Shown in pieces: positions 27,501 through 38,966 of a stretch of 64,000 nucleotides of DNA. The stretch's first letter is position 1, and each line of letters opens with the position of its first letter. The stretch is from Sclerurus mexicanus (Eukaryota > Chordata > Aves > Passeriformes > Furnariidae), in the NCBI GenBank assembly GCA_013396755.1, contig VWZF01001675.1, forward strand, positions 62,001 to 126,000. Reading direction: 5' to 3'. The notes under the pieces are model-generated. The model ran no database searches. It had not been told where the DNA came from and saw nothing but the letters and a program-made list of their open reading frames with translations. Made by a program: the position numbers and the translations under genes.

Positions 27501-28689
27501 GGACTGGAGCAGTGAAAGAACAAACATTTCAAAAGGTTCAAATGAGACCTTCGAGTGCCAGTGCCGAGTCCCTCTGAGGTTCAGATAAACAGACAAATTA
27601 CCATCCTGCAGGAGCTTTGCCTGGGACAAACCACCATTTATTTCTGTGTCCCTGTTCCTGTGGTTTGTAGCACGGGGGCCACTTTAAACCTTGGTCTCTG
27701 TCCAGGCACCAGTACCAGCTCTCCCATGACTTTATGTTTGCATCTCTTTCTTCCTCGCAAAGGAAAGATTTCCAGGTTTGTTCCTTTTAACTTTGTTCAT
27801 GGTAGCACTCATGACAGAAGGACTTGGTGTCTATTTAGTGTCTTTGCAAGGAAAAGGGAGAAACTTCTCAGTTACATAAAAGTTTGTATCAAAATTCAAG
27901 AATCCGGATTAATTATAGAAGACCTGCCTTGTATCATTCAATTGGTTTGAATAGCTTTAAAGATTAAGCAGATCCAAGGCCTAACAGAACCAGAGCCAGT
28001 AAGACAATAGCTGAGATTTTCCTTTGAAACAGAATATACAGGTGGTTTCTGTGAGTTTCTGTGTCTATCTGCCCGGCTTTTTTATTTTTATGTCGTATCC
28101 AATATCACAGAACCTGGCAGTAGAAATCATATAGCAATTTGTGAAAGCTTGTTGCTGTTCTAGATATCATATAGTCTGTTCCACACCAGCAAAGACAAAA
28201 CCAATGCCTTTCCTGCTCGAGTTTTCATTCAAAAGGATAATGATCTCTGGTAACAAAATATTTGGCAGTAGCATTATTTAAAATGCACAGAGGAAATGTT
28301 TGTCCCTAATTCATGGGACTGTGGTCACACAGTCTCCATTCACTTGGTATTTACCAGCGAATGCCAAAGGCTAATCGGCAAAAAAAACGGGAACAGAGTT
28401 AAGTTTATCATACTCCATCCTTAACCCATCCCATTGTAAGGGAGCTAAAAATTAGTAATTACTGAATTTCTTTGTGGCCAGAAAACTTATAAACCGTGTT
28501 ATACCCAGCAGGCTCTAATGGCTCCTTCGGTAAGTATCTAATTAAGCGGTTGAGGTGTTGGGTTTTTTTCCTCTTTCACCACATACTTTTGTGTTTTAAA
28601 ATCCCTTTGCATTAAACGACTTCTCGAGTTTTCCAGATTTCTCACACGCACAGAAGAGGGAAGTAAGAAAAAAAGTGGAGGGGAGATTT
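18561..28689. other. Intergenic DNA, no gene recognised
   Basis: No CR1 fragment recognised. AT-rich parts near 22130-22460, 23100-23660 and 27900-28560 lack long frames and could hold regulatory DNA. I see no exons. Confidence 0.65.
20738..20758. repeat. (GGAT)n short tandem repeat
   Basis: Five GGAT/GGTT-type tetramers in tandem. Confidence 0.8.
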
Positions 28690-29178
28690 CGGTCGTGGGA
28701 ACAGGAGGCAGGGACGAGGATTTGCAAAGGCTAAAGGCAAATCCTCCCCGAAATCTCCATCTAAAACACCGAAAACCGCAGCTACGGTCTGCCTGGGACC
28801 GCTGGCTGGCTGGAAAGGGGGAAATAAACCCAGCCCGGGGGAGATGGCTGCGTTTGGGCAGGGGCGGCCGCTCCCCTAAAGCCCAAAGCGGTTACACCAC
28901 CTCGAGGGCGTTGAGTGGTTCAAATGCCGAGTCTGGGCAGCTTTACCGAGCGCGCTCGGCATCCCCCGCCCGCCGCTCCCCGCTCTGTCCCGGAGCAGCG
29001 GAACGCGCCGAGCGGTGCCAGGAGAACGTACGGTCGGGGTGGGGAGAAACTGCCCCGGGATGGGGGACAGGAGCCGAGCATCCCTCCCGCTCCCTCCTCC
29101 TCCTCTCTGGCAGGGATGCTCGGCTTCGGCGGGGACGGCAGGAGGTGAGAAAACGGCGGATCTCCGGCGCGGAGAGCC

Positions 29179-29275
29179 CGGGGAATGCTACCTGCTCCGG
29201 GGAATGCTGGCTGCTCCGGGAAATGCTGGCTGCTCCCGGTAAAACTACCTGTTCTCGGTAAAACTACCTGCTCCG
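29179..29275. repeat. 19-bp minisatellite in CpG island, about five units
   Basis: Tandem units of about 19 bases of the form cggggaatgctggctgctc, with a later variant cggtaaaactacctgctc. The units are imperfect, so the array is not recent. Confidence 0.8.
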
Positions 29276-29435
29276 GGGAAGCGTCTCGCTGCGAGCCACG
29301 GGGCCGGTCCCCGCCGCTGCCCACCGCGGTGCCAGCGGCCACCGCCTCCCCGCAGCATCGCTGCTCCTCCGGCACACGGGGGACACCCCTGCCCTCCTGG
29401 CCGAGCTTAAACCCGGCGAGGTTAATCGTTTTGGG

Positions 29436-29454
29436 NNNNNNNNNNNNNNNNNNN
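29436..29454. other. Assembly gap (19 N)
   Basis: Run of N inside the 28.7-29.7 kb CpG-rich region. Neither flank visibly overlaps the 432-bp CpG-rich piece at 32146-32577. Confidence 0.99.
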
Positions 29455-30010
29455 CTTCATTAGCAGGCATGGGTGGGTTTTGCTCTCTGTGCCCCCGGTT
29501 CGCCTGTCCCCCGTCTCGCCGTTAGTGGAAGCGACGGGACACAATGTCGCCTATTGTGCTGCCCAGCCCCTCACCAGAGGGGACACGAATGGGACCCCGA
29601 GCGCAGCCCGGGGTCGGGGGTGCCGACCTACTGCCAAAAAGCCTGGTGGACAGGGGCCGTGGTTTGGGGTTTTTTTCCCGCCGTGGCTTGCAAAGGTACT
29701 TTTGGACGCTGGAACATCACCAAATCCTTATAGGAAGTACACGCAAGCAGAGCAGTTTCCCAGCTCCTGGTTCAGACAGCAGAATTCAACCCAAAAGGTG
29801 GAAAAGAGAGGAACTGTGCAAAGAATATCCACCAAAAAAAACGCCTTGCACAGGTCAAAGCCTACAAAAGCAATCTCATCACAGTGTCAGCGTTTCATAT
29901 AACTGGCACAACGCTTTATCCAAGCAAAAGTATTTCCAGGTTCTGTTGCAACAAGTCCGCATCCCTTTATCCCCAGTGGGTCTGCCAGGGATCTGCCCCA
30001 CGGCTATTTT

Positions 30011-32144
30011 AAATTGTGCTGGTAATAGCAATTCATTACAGTTGATAGAGCTGGGAGACTTGCCTTTTATTTTGCAATTAGACACAAAGACATTGATCTG
30101 GCAAACGCTCTGCACTGTGAGCATGTGAGTAGCTCTGCTGAAGTCATCTGGGACTGCTCATGTGCTTAACATTAAGCCCGTGCGGGTTTGCAGGATCAAG
30201 GTCTGAGACAGGATCATCTTTAAGGATGTTTACCTGCTCTGTTCTGTATTTTCCAGATTCGTGACTGCGCCCTGCGAAACCATTTCTCTGGGAAGACCTG
30301 GAGTGGCTCGAGTCACTGCGCACAGCTCACAAGTAGCATTATGAAGGCAAGCGCCTCGTCCCGGGGCTTGATTTGGGAAGACATGACGGCACCGGGTGCG
30401 TTGCACTGCAAACGGTTCAGCTGTGCGAGCCTGTGTGTACTGAGGCGTTAATGCAGAACTCTTGGGCATTGGGCCCAGAACAGATGTGAGGATGAGTGAG
30501 AGCAAAGAGACAGGGAGGACGAAGCAGAAGAAAAAAGCACATTTAGGCTCCTCTATTCCTGTCTAGAAAACCACCGCTTCCGAAACCTGGGCACTGGCCC
30601 CAGATGCCTCTTATCAAGAGAAAGTGGGAAGCAACATGATCTGTGGAAAAACCAAACATATTTGTTTTCTTTTCATTTGCCAATCCTGCAAACAATAGCT
30701 GTTTGTAGGCAAATAATCCTCAGGTCTGCATCGCCAGATCAGTGCAGGGAGTGGTTCCCATCAGCTCCCTGGTGCCAGACACACTGAGTGGTTTGTAAGG
30801 AAACAGGTCCTTGAACTTCACACCACAGACACTATCTTAGTAGGTTATCATGCACTTGCTTCTTTTCCTGCTCCCACTCTCCTCATCTTCCAAAGCTTGG
30901 CCTGGCAGGGAGAAGTGAAGGCGAGAGGAAATAGATGTTGTTTTAATACAAAAGGCTTCAAAACATTCAGCTGTTTGTTATTTCCTTGCCACTTACTTTT
31001 CCAATTTACTTCTGGAGCCAGGCAAGCTAAAGGGAAGACCAGTCCTTGTGTACAGTCACAGTTTAGTACCTATGACATGCATGAAGAAAATTAATTTGAC
31101 TGAAGATTTTGCTTCATGAAGTAATTACAGTGCAATGCATCAAAAGGCTATGTTTTGTCTTGAGCCGCCAGAGTCCTGGTTTGCATCATGAGGTCATGTT
31201 TAGGATTCCAAATGTTTGCAACAAATAGCACCTCACAGTGTCTCACATCGCTTCTCTTCACCTTTACTGACAGGATTTGTGGAGGTGGAGAGGAACAGGA
31301 AAAGAAACTTTTCATCCTCAGATGTGTTAAAATGGAAGCTTTAATGCATAGGGCAATACAAATACCTGGAGAGTGCTGACTTCATGGGGTAAGGCTGCTT
31401 CAAACTCCAAGACATATTCAATACGTACAACTTTTCTCCACTAATACCAGTGGAGAAGGATCGCAGGCATCAGAACAGCCCAAGTAAGGTTGAATTGACT
31501 CAAAAACCCCCTTACATTATACATAAAAATTCCAAAGTGTCCTCAGGACAGTCTGAGTTTTTTTGGTTTTAGTTTTTTTAAGGCACCTCTCTGAACACAA
31601 ATCCTTTGGAAACTGCATGTGAATACTTTGATAAACCAAGTAGAACTTGTCGAGATATAGAATGGCAGTTTTTTCATTAATTTGGTGAGATGTCTTTCAC
31701 AACTGAAGGCAGCAATTCAGTTATCACTCTTTTGCAGCCAGAAAACATTGGGAAAAAAAAGCAAATGAAAACATGCTGGCAAACCATGTCTCACTGCCTT
31801 TACATGGCCAGCCCATATCAATTAAACAGTCACTACTGCTACCAGGGAGCCTGTAAAATGCCAATCATATCACAATTCAAAACAAGCCATCCTGCTGCCA
31901 ACCCGTATCACGGAAAATTTGCTCAACAGTGATGAAATTTATGAATTTTAAGTTTGCTTCAAAAAATGAACTCAAACCCTAGAAAACTACGCACGGAAAA
32001 CAAAGTTACAGGAATACCAAACTTGTAAAAATTTAGAAAATTCCCAGATTAAAGTCGCTGGGCAGCAGTGCCCACTTACCTGCCTGTTCTGCCTTGCCTG
32101 GGTGTTTAGGTGGGAGATCTTTAGGATCAGCTTGTTGAGCAGTG
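30011..32144. repeat. 2,134-bp direct duplication, copy 1
   Basis: The segment is repeated at 32579-34712 with a constant offset of 2,568. I noticed only two differences (C/G at 30461/33029 and G/A at 30923/33491) and no indel. It is AT-rich single-copy-type DNA with no gene I recognise. The near identity and the single N directly after it point to a false duplication in assembly. Confidence 0.97.
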
Positions 32145-32145
32145 N

Positions 32146-32577
32146 GTCGAGGTGCCGTAGATGGGCTGGGAGGGGCTGAGCCCCCGCATCCCTGCTCGGC
32201 CCCGGGCGCACCTGCCCCGACCCCGGGGCTGCGGGTCTCTGCCGGGGCGGCTTCTCCCCTGCGCCCCCGATCGCTCCGGCCCCTTCTCCCTCGTTAGGGA
32301 AGTGTTAGAAAGTTGCTGAAGTGCGAAATGAGCCTGCGAAACCTCGTTGTCCTCATTAAACTCTGACAAGGAGGGTGACAAGAAGCAGCGGAGGGGAAAC
32401 AATACGGCAGTGTTGGGGAGAACCCCGCGCCGGGGCAGCCTTTGTGCCCGCACACAAAAGCTCTTGTTTGCATGTGTTAAAGTCCATTAAAGCGCGGCAG
32501 CCCCAGGTGCAAACGCCAGCCCGGAGGGGCCGCGCCACCTTCCGCGCCCGCTGAGCGCGGCGGCCGCTCCGCGCTCG
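32146..32577. other. Single-N-bounded 432-bp CpG-rich piece of unknown true position
   Basis: This piece lies between single Ns at 32145 and 32578 and separates the two copies of the duplication. It is much richer in GC and CpG than its surroundings, except for a calmer middle part (about 32290-32400). I see no open reading frame with family resemblance and no overlap with nearby contig ends, so its origin is unclear. It may be part of a CpG-island promoter from a neighbouring gap. Confidence 0.7.
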
Positions 32578-32578
32578 N

Positions 32579-34712
32579 AAATTGTGCTGGTAATAGCAAT
32601 TCATTACAGTTGATAGAGCTGGGAGACTTGCCTTTTATTTTGCAATTAGACACAAAGACATTGATCTGGCAAACGCTCTGCACTGTGAGCATGTGAGTAG
32701 CTCTGCTGAAGTCATCTGGGACTGCTCATGTGCTTAACATTAAGCCCGTGCGGGTTTGCAGGATCAAGGTCTGAGACAGGATCATCTTTAAGGATGTTTA
32801 CCTGCTCTGTTCTGTATTTTCCAGATTCGTGACTGCGCCCTGCGAAACCATTTCTCTGGGAAGACCTGGAGTGGCTCGAGTCACTGCGCACAGCTCACAA
32901 GTAGCATTATGAAGGCAAGCGCCTCGTCCCGGGGCTTGATTTGGGAAGACATGACGGCACCGGGTGCGTTGCACTGCAAACGGTTCAGCTGTGCGAGCCT
33001 GTGTGTACTGAGGCGTTAATGCAGAACTGTTGGGCATTGGGCCCAGAACAGATGTGAGGATGAGTGAGAGCAAAGAGACAGGGAGGACGAAGCAGAAGAA
33101 AAAAGCACATTTAGGCTCCTCTATTCCTGTCTAGAAAACCACCGCTTCCGAAACCTGGGCACTGGCCCCAGATGCCTCTTATCAAGAGAAAGTGGGAAGC
33201 AACATGATCTGTGGAAAAACCAAACATATTTGTTTTCTTTTCATTTGCCAATCCTGCAAACAATAGCTGTTTGTAGGCAAATAATCCTCAGGTCTGCATC
33301 GCCAGATCAGTGCAGGGAGTGGTTCCCATCAGCTCCCTGGTGCCAGACACACTGAGTGGTTTGTAAGGAAACAGGTCCTTGAACTTCACACCACAGACAC
33401 TATCTTAGTAGGTTATCATGCACTTGCTTCTTTTCCTGCTCCCACTCTCCTCATCTTCCAAAGCTTGGCCTGGCAGGGAGAAGTGAAGGCAAGAGGAAAT
33501 AGATGTTGTTTTAATACAAAAGGCTTCAAAACATTCAGCTGTTTGTTATTTCCTTGCCACTTACTTTTCCAATTTACTTCTGGAGCCAGGCAAGCTAAAG
33601 GGAAGACCAGTCCTTGTGTACAGTCACAGTTTAGTACCTATGACATGCATGAAGAAAATTAATTTGACTGAAGATTTTGCTTCATGAAGTAATTACAGTG
33701 CAATGCATCAAAAGGCTATGTTTTGTCTTGAGCCGCCAGAGTCCTGGTTTGCATCATGAGGTCATGTTTAGGATTCCAAATGTTTGCAACAAATAGCACC
33801 TCACAGTGTCTCACATCGCTTCTCTTCACCTTTACTGACAGGATTTGTGGAGGTGGAGAGGAACAGGAAAAGAAACTTTTCATCCTCAGATGTGTTAAAA
33901 TGGAAGCTTTAATGCATAGGGCAATACAAATACCTGGAGAGTGCTGACTTCATGGGGTAAGGCTGCTTCAAACTCCAAGACATATTCAATACGTACAACT
34001 TTTCTCCACTAATACCAGTGGAGAAGGATCGCAGGCATCAGAACAGCCCAAGTAAGGTTGAATTGACTCAAAAACCCCCTTACATTATACATAAAAATTC
34101 CAAAGTGTCCTCAGGACAGTCTGAGTTTTTTTGGTTTTAGTTTTTTTAAGGCACCTCTCTGAACACAAATCCTTTGGAAACTGCATGTGAATACTTTGAT
34201 AAACCAAGTAGAACTTGTCGAGATATAGAATGGCAGTTTTTTCATTAATTTGGTGAGATGTCTTTCACAACTGAAGGCAGCAATTCAGTTATCACTCTTT
34301 TGCAGCCAGAAAACATTGGGAAAAAAAAGCAAATGAAAACATGCTGGCAAACCATGTCTCACTGCCTTTACATGGCCAGCCCATATCAATTAAACAGTCA
34401 CTACTGCTACCAGGGAGCCTGTAAAATGCCAATCATATCACAATTCAAAACAAGCCATCCTGCTGCCAACCCGTATCACGGAAAATTTGCTCAACAGTGA
34501 TGAAATTTATGAATTTTAAGTTTGCTTCAAAAAATGAACTCAAACCCTAGAAAACTACGCACGGAAAACAAAGTTACAGGAATACCAAACTTGTAAAAAT
34601 TTAGAAAATTCCCAGATTAAAGTCGCTGGGCAGCAGTGCCCACTTACCTGCCTGTTCTGCCTTGCCTGGGTGTTTAGGTGGGAGATCTTTAGGATCAGCT
34701 TGTTGAGCAGTG
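32579..34712. repeat. 2,134-bp direct duplication, copy 2
   Basis: Second copy of 30011-32144, starting directly after a single N at 32578 and running into new sequence after 34712. Two substitutions in 2.1 kb is the level expected between two alleles. Confidence 0.97.
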
Positions 34713-37700
34713 AGCGCTGGAGCTGAGCTCAGTGGGAGCCGAGCTCTGAATGTCTGTCCTCACAGCACTCGGGCTGTAGGTGACGCACAACGAGAATCCA
34801 GAAGTATGAAGACCCTTTTTTTAATTCATCGCCGCCCGCCTCCTTTCCTCACTGATAATGCAGGGTGAGCATCCTCTCAAAGTTACTGGAGAAGGAAATG
34901 GGGCATGTGAAACCCTCAGACACTGCTGTCATGAGCACCATGGAAAAACCGTACGGCAATGAATAATTTTGTGCCCAAAGCACAGTTTGAATAATGGGCA
35001 GTAAAAAGCCCCATTGCTGCACATTAAACAAGAGGAGAATAAATCATGGGGGGGAGCTGCTCCCCGAGGAGCAGCAGCCATTGCCAGTGTGGGGTGAGGG
35101 GGATGCCTGTAGGAAAAGGGTGTGGAGAACTCAATTACAGTTCATCTGGATGAGGAAAGCCAGGCAAACTCTGGACACGCTGGGCTGTTGAATGTTGGAG
35201 TGTACAGCCTCAGTAGCCTTTCAGAGTATATTGTTTCACACACGTATTTATGTTTGTGTGTGCATGGGCTTCGGGGTATGTGGGAGATAAGCAGAATAAA
35301 CTTCAGGTCTGTGCCAGGTTAACTGCTCTGCACAGCAAAGGGACTGCTGGTCAACTGGGAGCACAGGTTGAGGTCTAGATGCAAACAAACACTGAAATAT
35401 CAACTTGTCAGCGTGTAGAGTAGCTCTCAGATGCACCGTCACGTCCTGTAATTGCCCTTGGCTCAGAGAGACTGACCAGCACAGGGAACTGTGGTCAGGT
35501 CTCATTAGTGGTGGCAGATTTAGGAGTGTACATGCCTGACCCAACAGAGGGAAAGCAATCTTTGTTCTGGCTGGAAGAGAAGACCTGCCCTACTCAGTCT
35601 GGAAACTTCCTGAGAGATACAGCTCTGCCGAGCAGCACAGCTCCAAGGAATTCACAGCCATCGCCATCACTTCAGCAGGTTAAGGACACACATTGCAAAG
35701 ATCTCTGCATCAGGAGAACACAACAGTGTGACGCAGTAGTAATGTGACCTTTCATCAATGGACCCTTTTCCTCTTGCGTTTGTTTCTCATACATTTATTA
35801 ACTGTTACGAATGTTGGTAAACCCCATTTTTTCAGTGCTTCTGTGGAGTGGTGGCACGGCCCTCCAGGAGCTTGGGAATGAACATAAAACATCTTGCATT
35901 TGTTCTGATTTGGACTCTGTCGTTGCTTTTAGGGCATCTCCCCCTCAGCAGTGTGGAGATGCAAGTGTTTCCACCTTTGTGGATCTGGTATAATCAGCAG
36001 TGACAAAACACACATCTCTCCTGGGGCTGGTGGAGTTCCTGTTTACGGTAGGATTGAATTTGCCCAGCAAGGGAAGGGTCAGTATCCACAAAACTCTCTG
36101 GTAGTGGAACATTTCACTACTCCCCTTGTTCCTGGAGGAAGCGTTGCACACAGCTATGTGTATCAGTTAAAGTCTATCATTTCAGCTCATTGATGTGTCA
36201 CTGACTCACCATTCGTTCACTTCAGACAACCTTTTAAAGGTCTTAGACATCGTCAAACCCTGTATGTGAAATTTCTGCCTTAGATGTATCTCACCCTGTA
36301 CCAACATTGACTCAAAGAAGCAATAATTTTCCCAGCAATGTCCTGTATAAAATCTTGCTCATGAGAGATAAGAGACAAGGTCATTTCACATGAGACAGCC
36401 CACTGGAATGACTCTTTAGACACTGCTTGTCCTGGAACTTCTTATTCATCCTTCTCCTCATCCAGATATTTTGTCCTCTAATTGCAAGAGTATTTTCCAC
36501 TTCAGCTGAGTGTCTCTGTGGGCAAAATACAGGTAGAAATGGATAAATTCTATTGATAATGTGTCACCTCTGTAATGATTTGCTCCTTTGAACTATCACA
36601 TTATTGCCAATAGGGTTGTGATACATTCCAGTAAAAACAAAAATGGTCAATTACTGGAGGCCCAAACAAGTCCTGTTGCCAGTCCATGTCACTGGCCCTA
36701 AAATGGATCAGTGGCCACCAGTCTTTTCAAGAGATAATAGAGAGAAATATTTTCCATCTCAGACTTCAACTTGCGCATCCTATCAGTCACCGTGTTGTTT
36801 TGTAGATTACGTCTCAGGATAGCTTGGATCCAAACTCCTTTTCACTGGGACTAGGAATATGTTGGGATTTGTTTAAGGGATTCTTTGATGCTTTTGTGGG
36901 AAATAGCAACTGGACAGTAAAAAACGGAGAGCTGAGACAAGAACTGCACCGATCCCCATCAGATAGATTTTCACCTGGGCAGACGACCTCCGAGGATATC
37001 GTGCAAACTGCAGGGAGCGGGCTTTGATTCATCAAGGTACTTTCCCTTCTGAATCAGCACCAGCTCTACGCCACTGTGATATCACGGGCTATCTGCCTTT
37101 GGAAGCACTGAGTCTCTTTAAGCATTCTAACAGCAAAGTGCTGACTATTGCTGGGGATTGCAGATTCTGTGAAACATTTTGTAAGATAACTTCTGGCATC
37201 TTGCCACTTGTTATATGGAAAATATGTTGTATTATCTTCCATGTGTGTGGGGGTGTCAGGGTGCTCCTAGTGTCCTGGCCCCCAGCCTGCAGAGACTTAC
37301 ACATATTTTATTCAGAATGAAGTTAAGCAATACATAATGAACTTGTTCAGGCGCAGAGCCTAGATCTGTCACTTTAGACATGTTCCATATCCTGTAGGAC
37401 TTCTCGAAAGACAGCATCTTTCTCGACGTTCCAAGTACGCTACTATGAGCACCATGCTGGAGATCGACTGTGTGGGACACAGATATGTTGGTTATCAGTG
37501 CAAGACGTTTCAGTGGAAGGGCCTGGTCCTGCCCTGGCACGCTGAAGTCCTTTGGCTGGGACGGTCAGGCTGGGGTGGTCGAGCCGGTTCCAGACTCCTG
37601 TACACACGCAGTATGTGGAGGACTTGCTGTCAGATGCATGTCAGAAATTTGATGCAACATTCTTCTCTTGCTCTTGGTCCTGGAAAGCTCTCCAGAGGCG

Positions 37701-38026
37701 CTGTGTGAAGGATGGGGCGTAGCAGGTTGGGGTGAGGATGCTGAGGCACCTGGAAGAGCAGAGAGAGGCCCTTGTCGCTGGAGGTAGAGGGTGTAACGCG
37801 ACAAGTGAGGGGAGAACAGTCTGGACAGTCCAATACCATGCCTAGGAAGAGTGGCAGTATTCCCATGGAGACCCTACAAGGGTGACTTCTGGCTCGGTTT
37901 GGGTGGGACGCAAAGGCAGCAGAAGGCGCGTCCTCCCATGCCCATCCCAGCGCCGCCCTTTGGGGGAAGCCACGGGGGCTGCTCTGCTCCCCCGAGGGAG
38001 CAATGGCAGCGCTCTTTGGGGAGCCC
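34713..38026. other. Intergenic DNA between duplication and minisatellite
   Basis: Unique-looking sequence without CR1 signatures or recognisable exons. It leads into the GGGACCC minisatellite about 1 kb before the assembled exon 1. Confidence 0.65.
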
Positions 38027-38965
38027 TGTGGGGAACCCTCTGGGACCCTGAGGGGAGGGGAGCACTTTGGGGCTCTGAGGGGAGGGGAGCACTTTGGGAC
38101 CCTGAGGGGAGCACTTTGGGACACTTTGGTCCCCCTCGGACACTCTCTGTCCCTGAGGGGACCCCTTTGGGACCCTTTGGAAGCCCTTTGGGACCCTTTC
38201 GGATGCTCCGTGTCCCTGAGGGGAACACTTTGGGACCCTTTCCAAGCCCTTTGAAACCCTTTGGGACCCTTTTGGACGCTCCGGGTCCCTGAGGGGAGCC
38301 CTTTGGGACCCTCTGGGACCCTTTGGGACCCTGTGGGACCCTCTCGGACGCTCCCTGTCCCTGAGGGGAGCCCTTTGGGACCCTCTGGGACCCTTTGGGA
38401 CCCTGTGGGACCCTCTCGGACGCTCCCTGTCCCTGAGGGGAGCCCTTTGGGACCCTCTGGGACCCTTTGGGACCCTGTGGGACCCTCTCGGACGCTCCCT
38501 GTCCCTGAGGGGAGCCCTTTGGGACCCTCTGGGACCCTTTGGGACCCTGTGGGACCCTCTCGGACGCTCCCTGTCCCTGAGGGGAGCCCTTTGGGACCCT
38601 CTGGGACCCTTTGGGACCCTGTGGGACCCTCTCGGACGCTCCCTGTCCCTGAGGGGAGCCCTTTGGGACCCTTTGGAAGCCCTTTGGGACCCTTTCGGAT
38701 GCTCCGTGTCCCTGAGGGGAACACTTTGGGACCCTTTCCAAGCCCTTTGAAACCCTTTGGGACCCTTTTGGACGCTCCGTGTCCCTGAGGGGAGCCCTTT
38801 GGGACCCTCTGGGACCCTTTGGGACCCTGTGGGACCCTCTCGGACGCTCCCTGTCCCTGAGGGGAGCCCTTTGGGACCCTTTGGAAGCCCTGTGGGAACC
38901 TGTGGGACCCTGTGGGACGCTCGCTGTCCCTGACGGTCCCCCCGTGTCCCTGAGGGGAGCCCTTT
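38027..38965. repeat. GGGACCC-rich minisatellite with 72-bp higher-order unit (copy A)
   Basis: The array is built from roughly 10-bp modules such as ctttgggacc, ctctgggacc and ctgtgggacc, punctuated by gtccctgaggggag. A 72-bp higher-order unit starts at 38285, 38357, 38429, 38501 and 38573, five nearly perfect copies in a row, flanked by variant modules. Since 72 is a multiple of three, long open frames cross it on both strands without being genes. The gggaccc heptamer is nearly self-complementary, so the DNA should fold readily and be hard to assemble. Confidence 0.95.
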
Positions 38966-38966
38966 N

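Larger units (their letters stand above)
28690..29680. promoter_or_regulatory. CpG island with no assigned gene
   Basis: About 1 kb rich in C, G and CpG within AT-rich intergenic DNA, interrupted by the 19-N gap. It includes gcggccgc (28863-28870), dense CpGs and a short minisatellite. The open frames crossing it (for example 188 codons from 28695 on the + strand) have low-complexity Arg/Gly/Ala-rich translations and no resemblance to a family I know. It could be the promoter of a non-coding RNA, an alternative upstream promoter or an unmethylated enhancer. Confidence 0.5.

Noticed and set aside
28695..29261. 188-codon open frame in the CpG island as a possible gene
   Set aside because: Its translation is Arg/Gly/Ala-rich with internal repeat from the 19-bp minisatellite. 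Overlapping frames on the other strand are equally long, as expected in GC-rich DNA.
30011..34712. Real recent tandem duplication
   Set aside because: Single-N borders, an unrelated inserted piece and allele-level identity fit a false assembly duplication better. It is kept open pending read depth.
1..38000. Exons of the upstream neighbour (ASB7 in many vertebrates)
   Set aside because: I searched by eye for ankyrin or SOCS-box coding stretches and saw none. Expected synteny alone is not evidence.
38285..38644. Regular repeats resembling a CRISPR array
   Set aside because: The units abut without unique spacers, are built of 10-bp modules, and lie in a vertebrate genome. This is a minisatellite.
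37630..38741. Long minus-strand open frames (364 and 299 codons) with a 24-residue repeat such as GSVREGPTGSQRVPEGPKGL
   Set aside because: They only read through the 72-bp minisatellite, whose length is a multiple of three. Open frames occur in several frames on both strands and show no domain or codon bias of a real gene.
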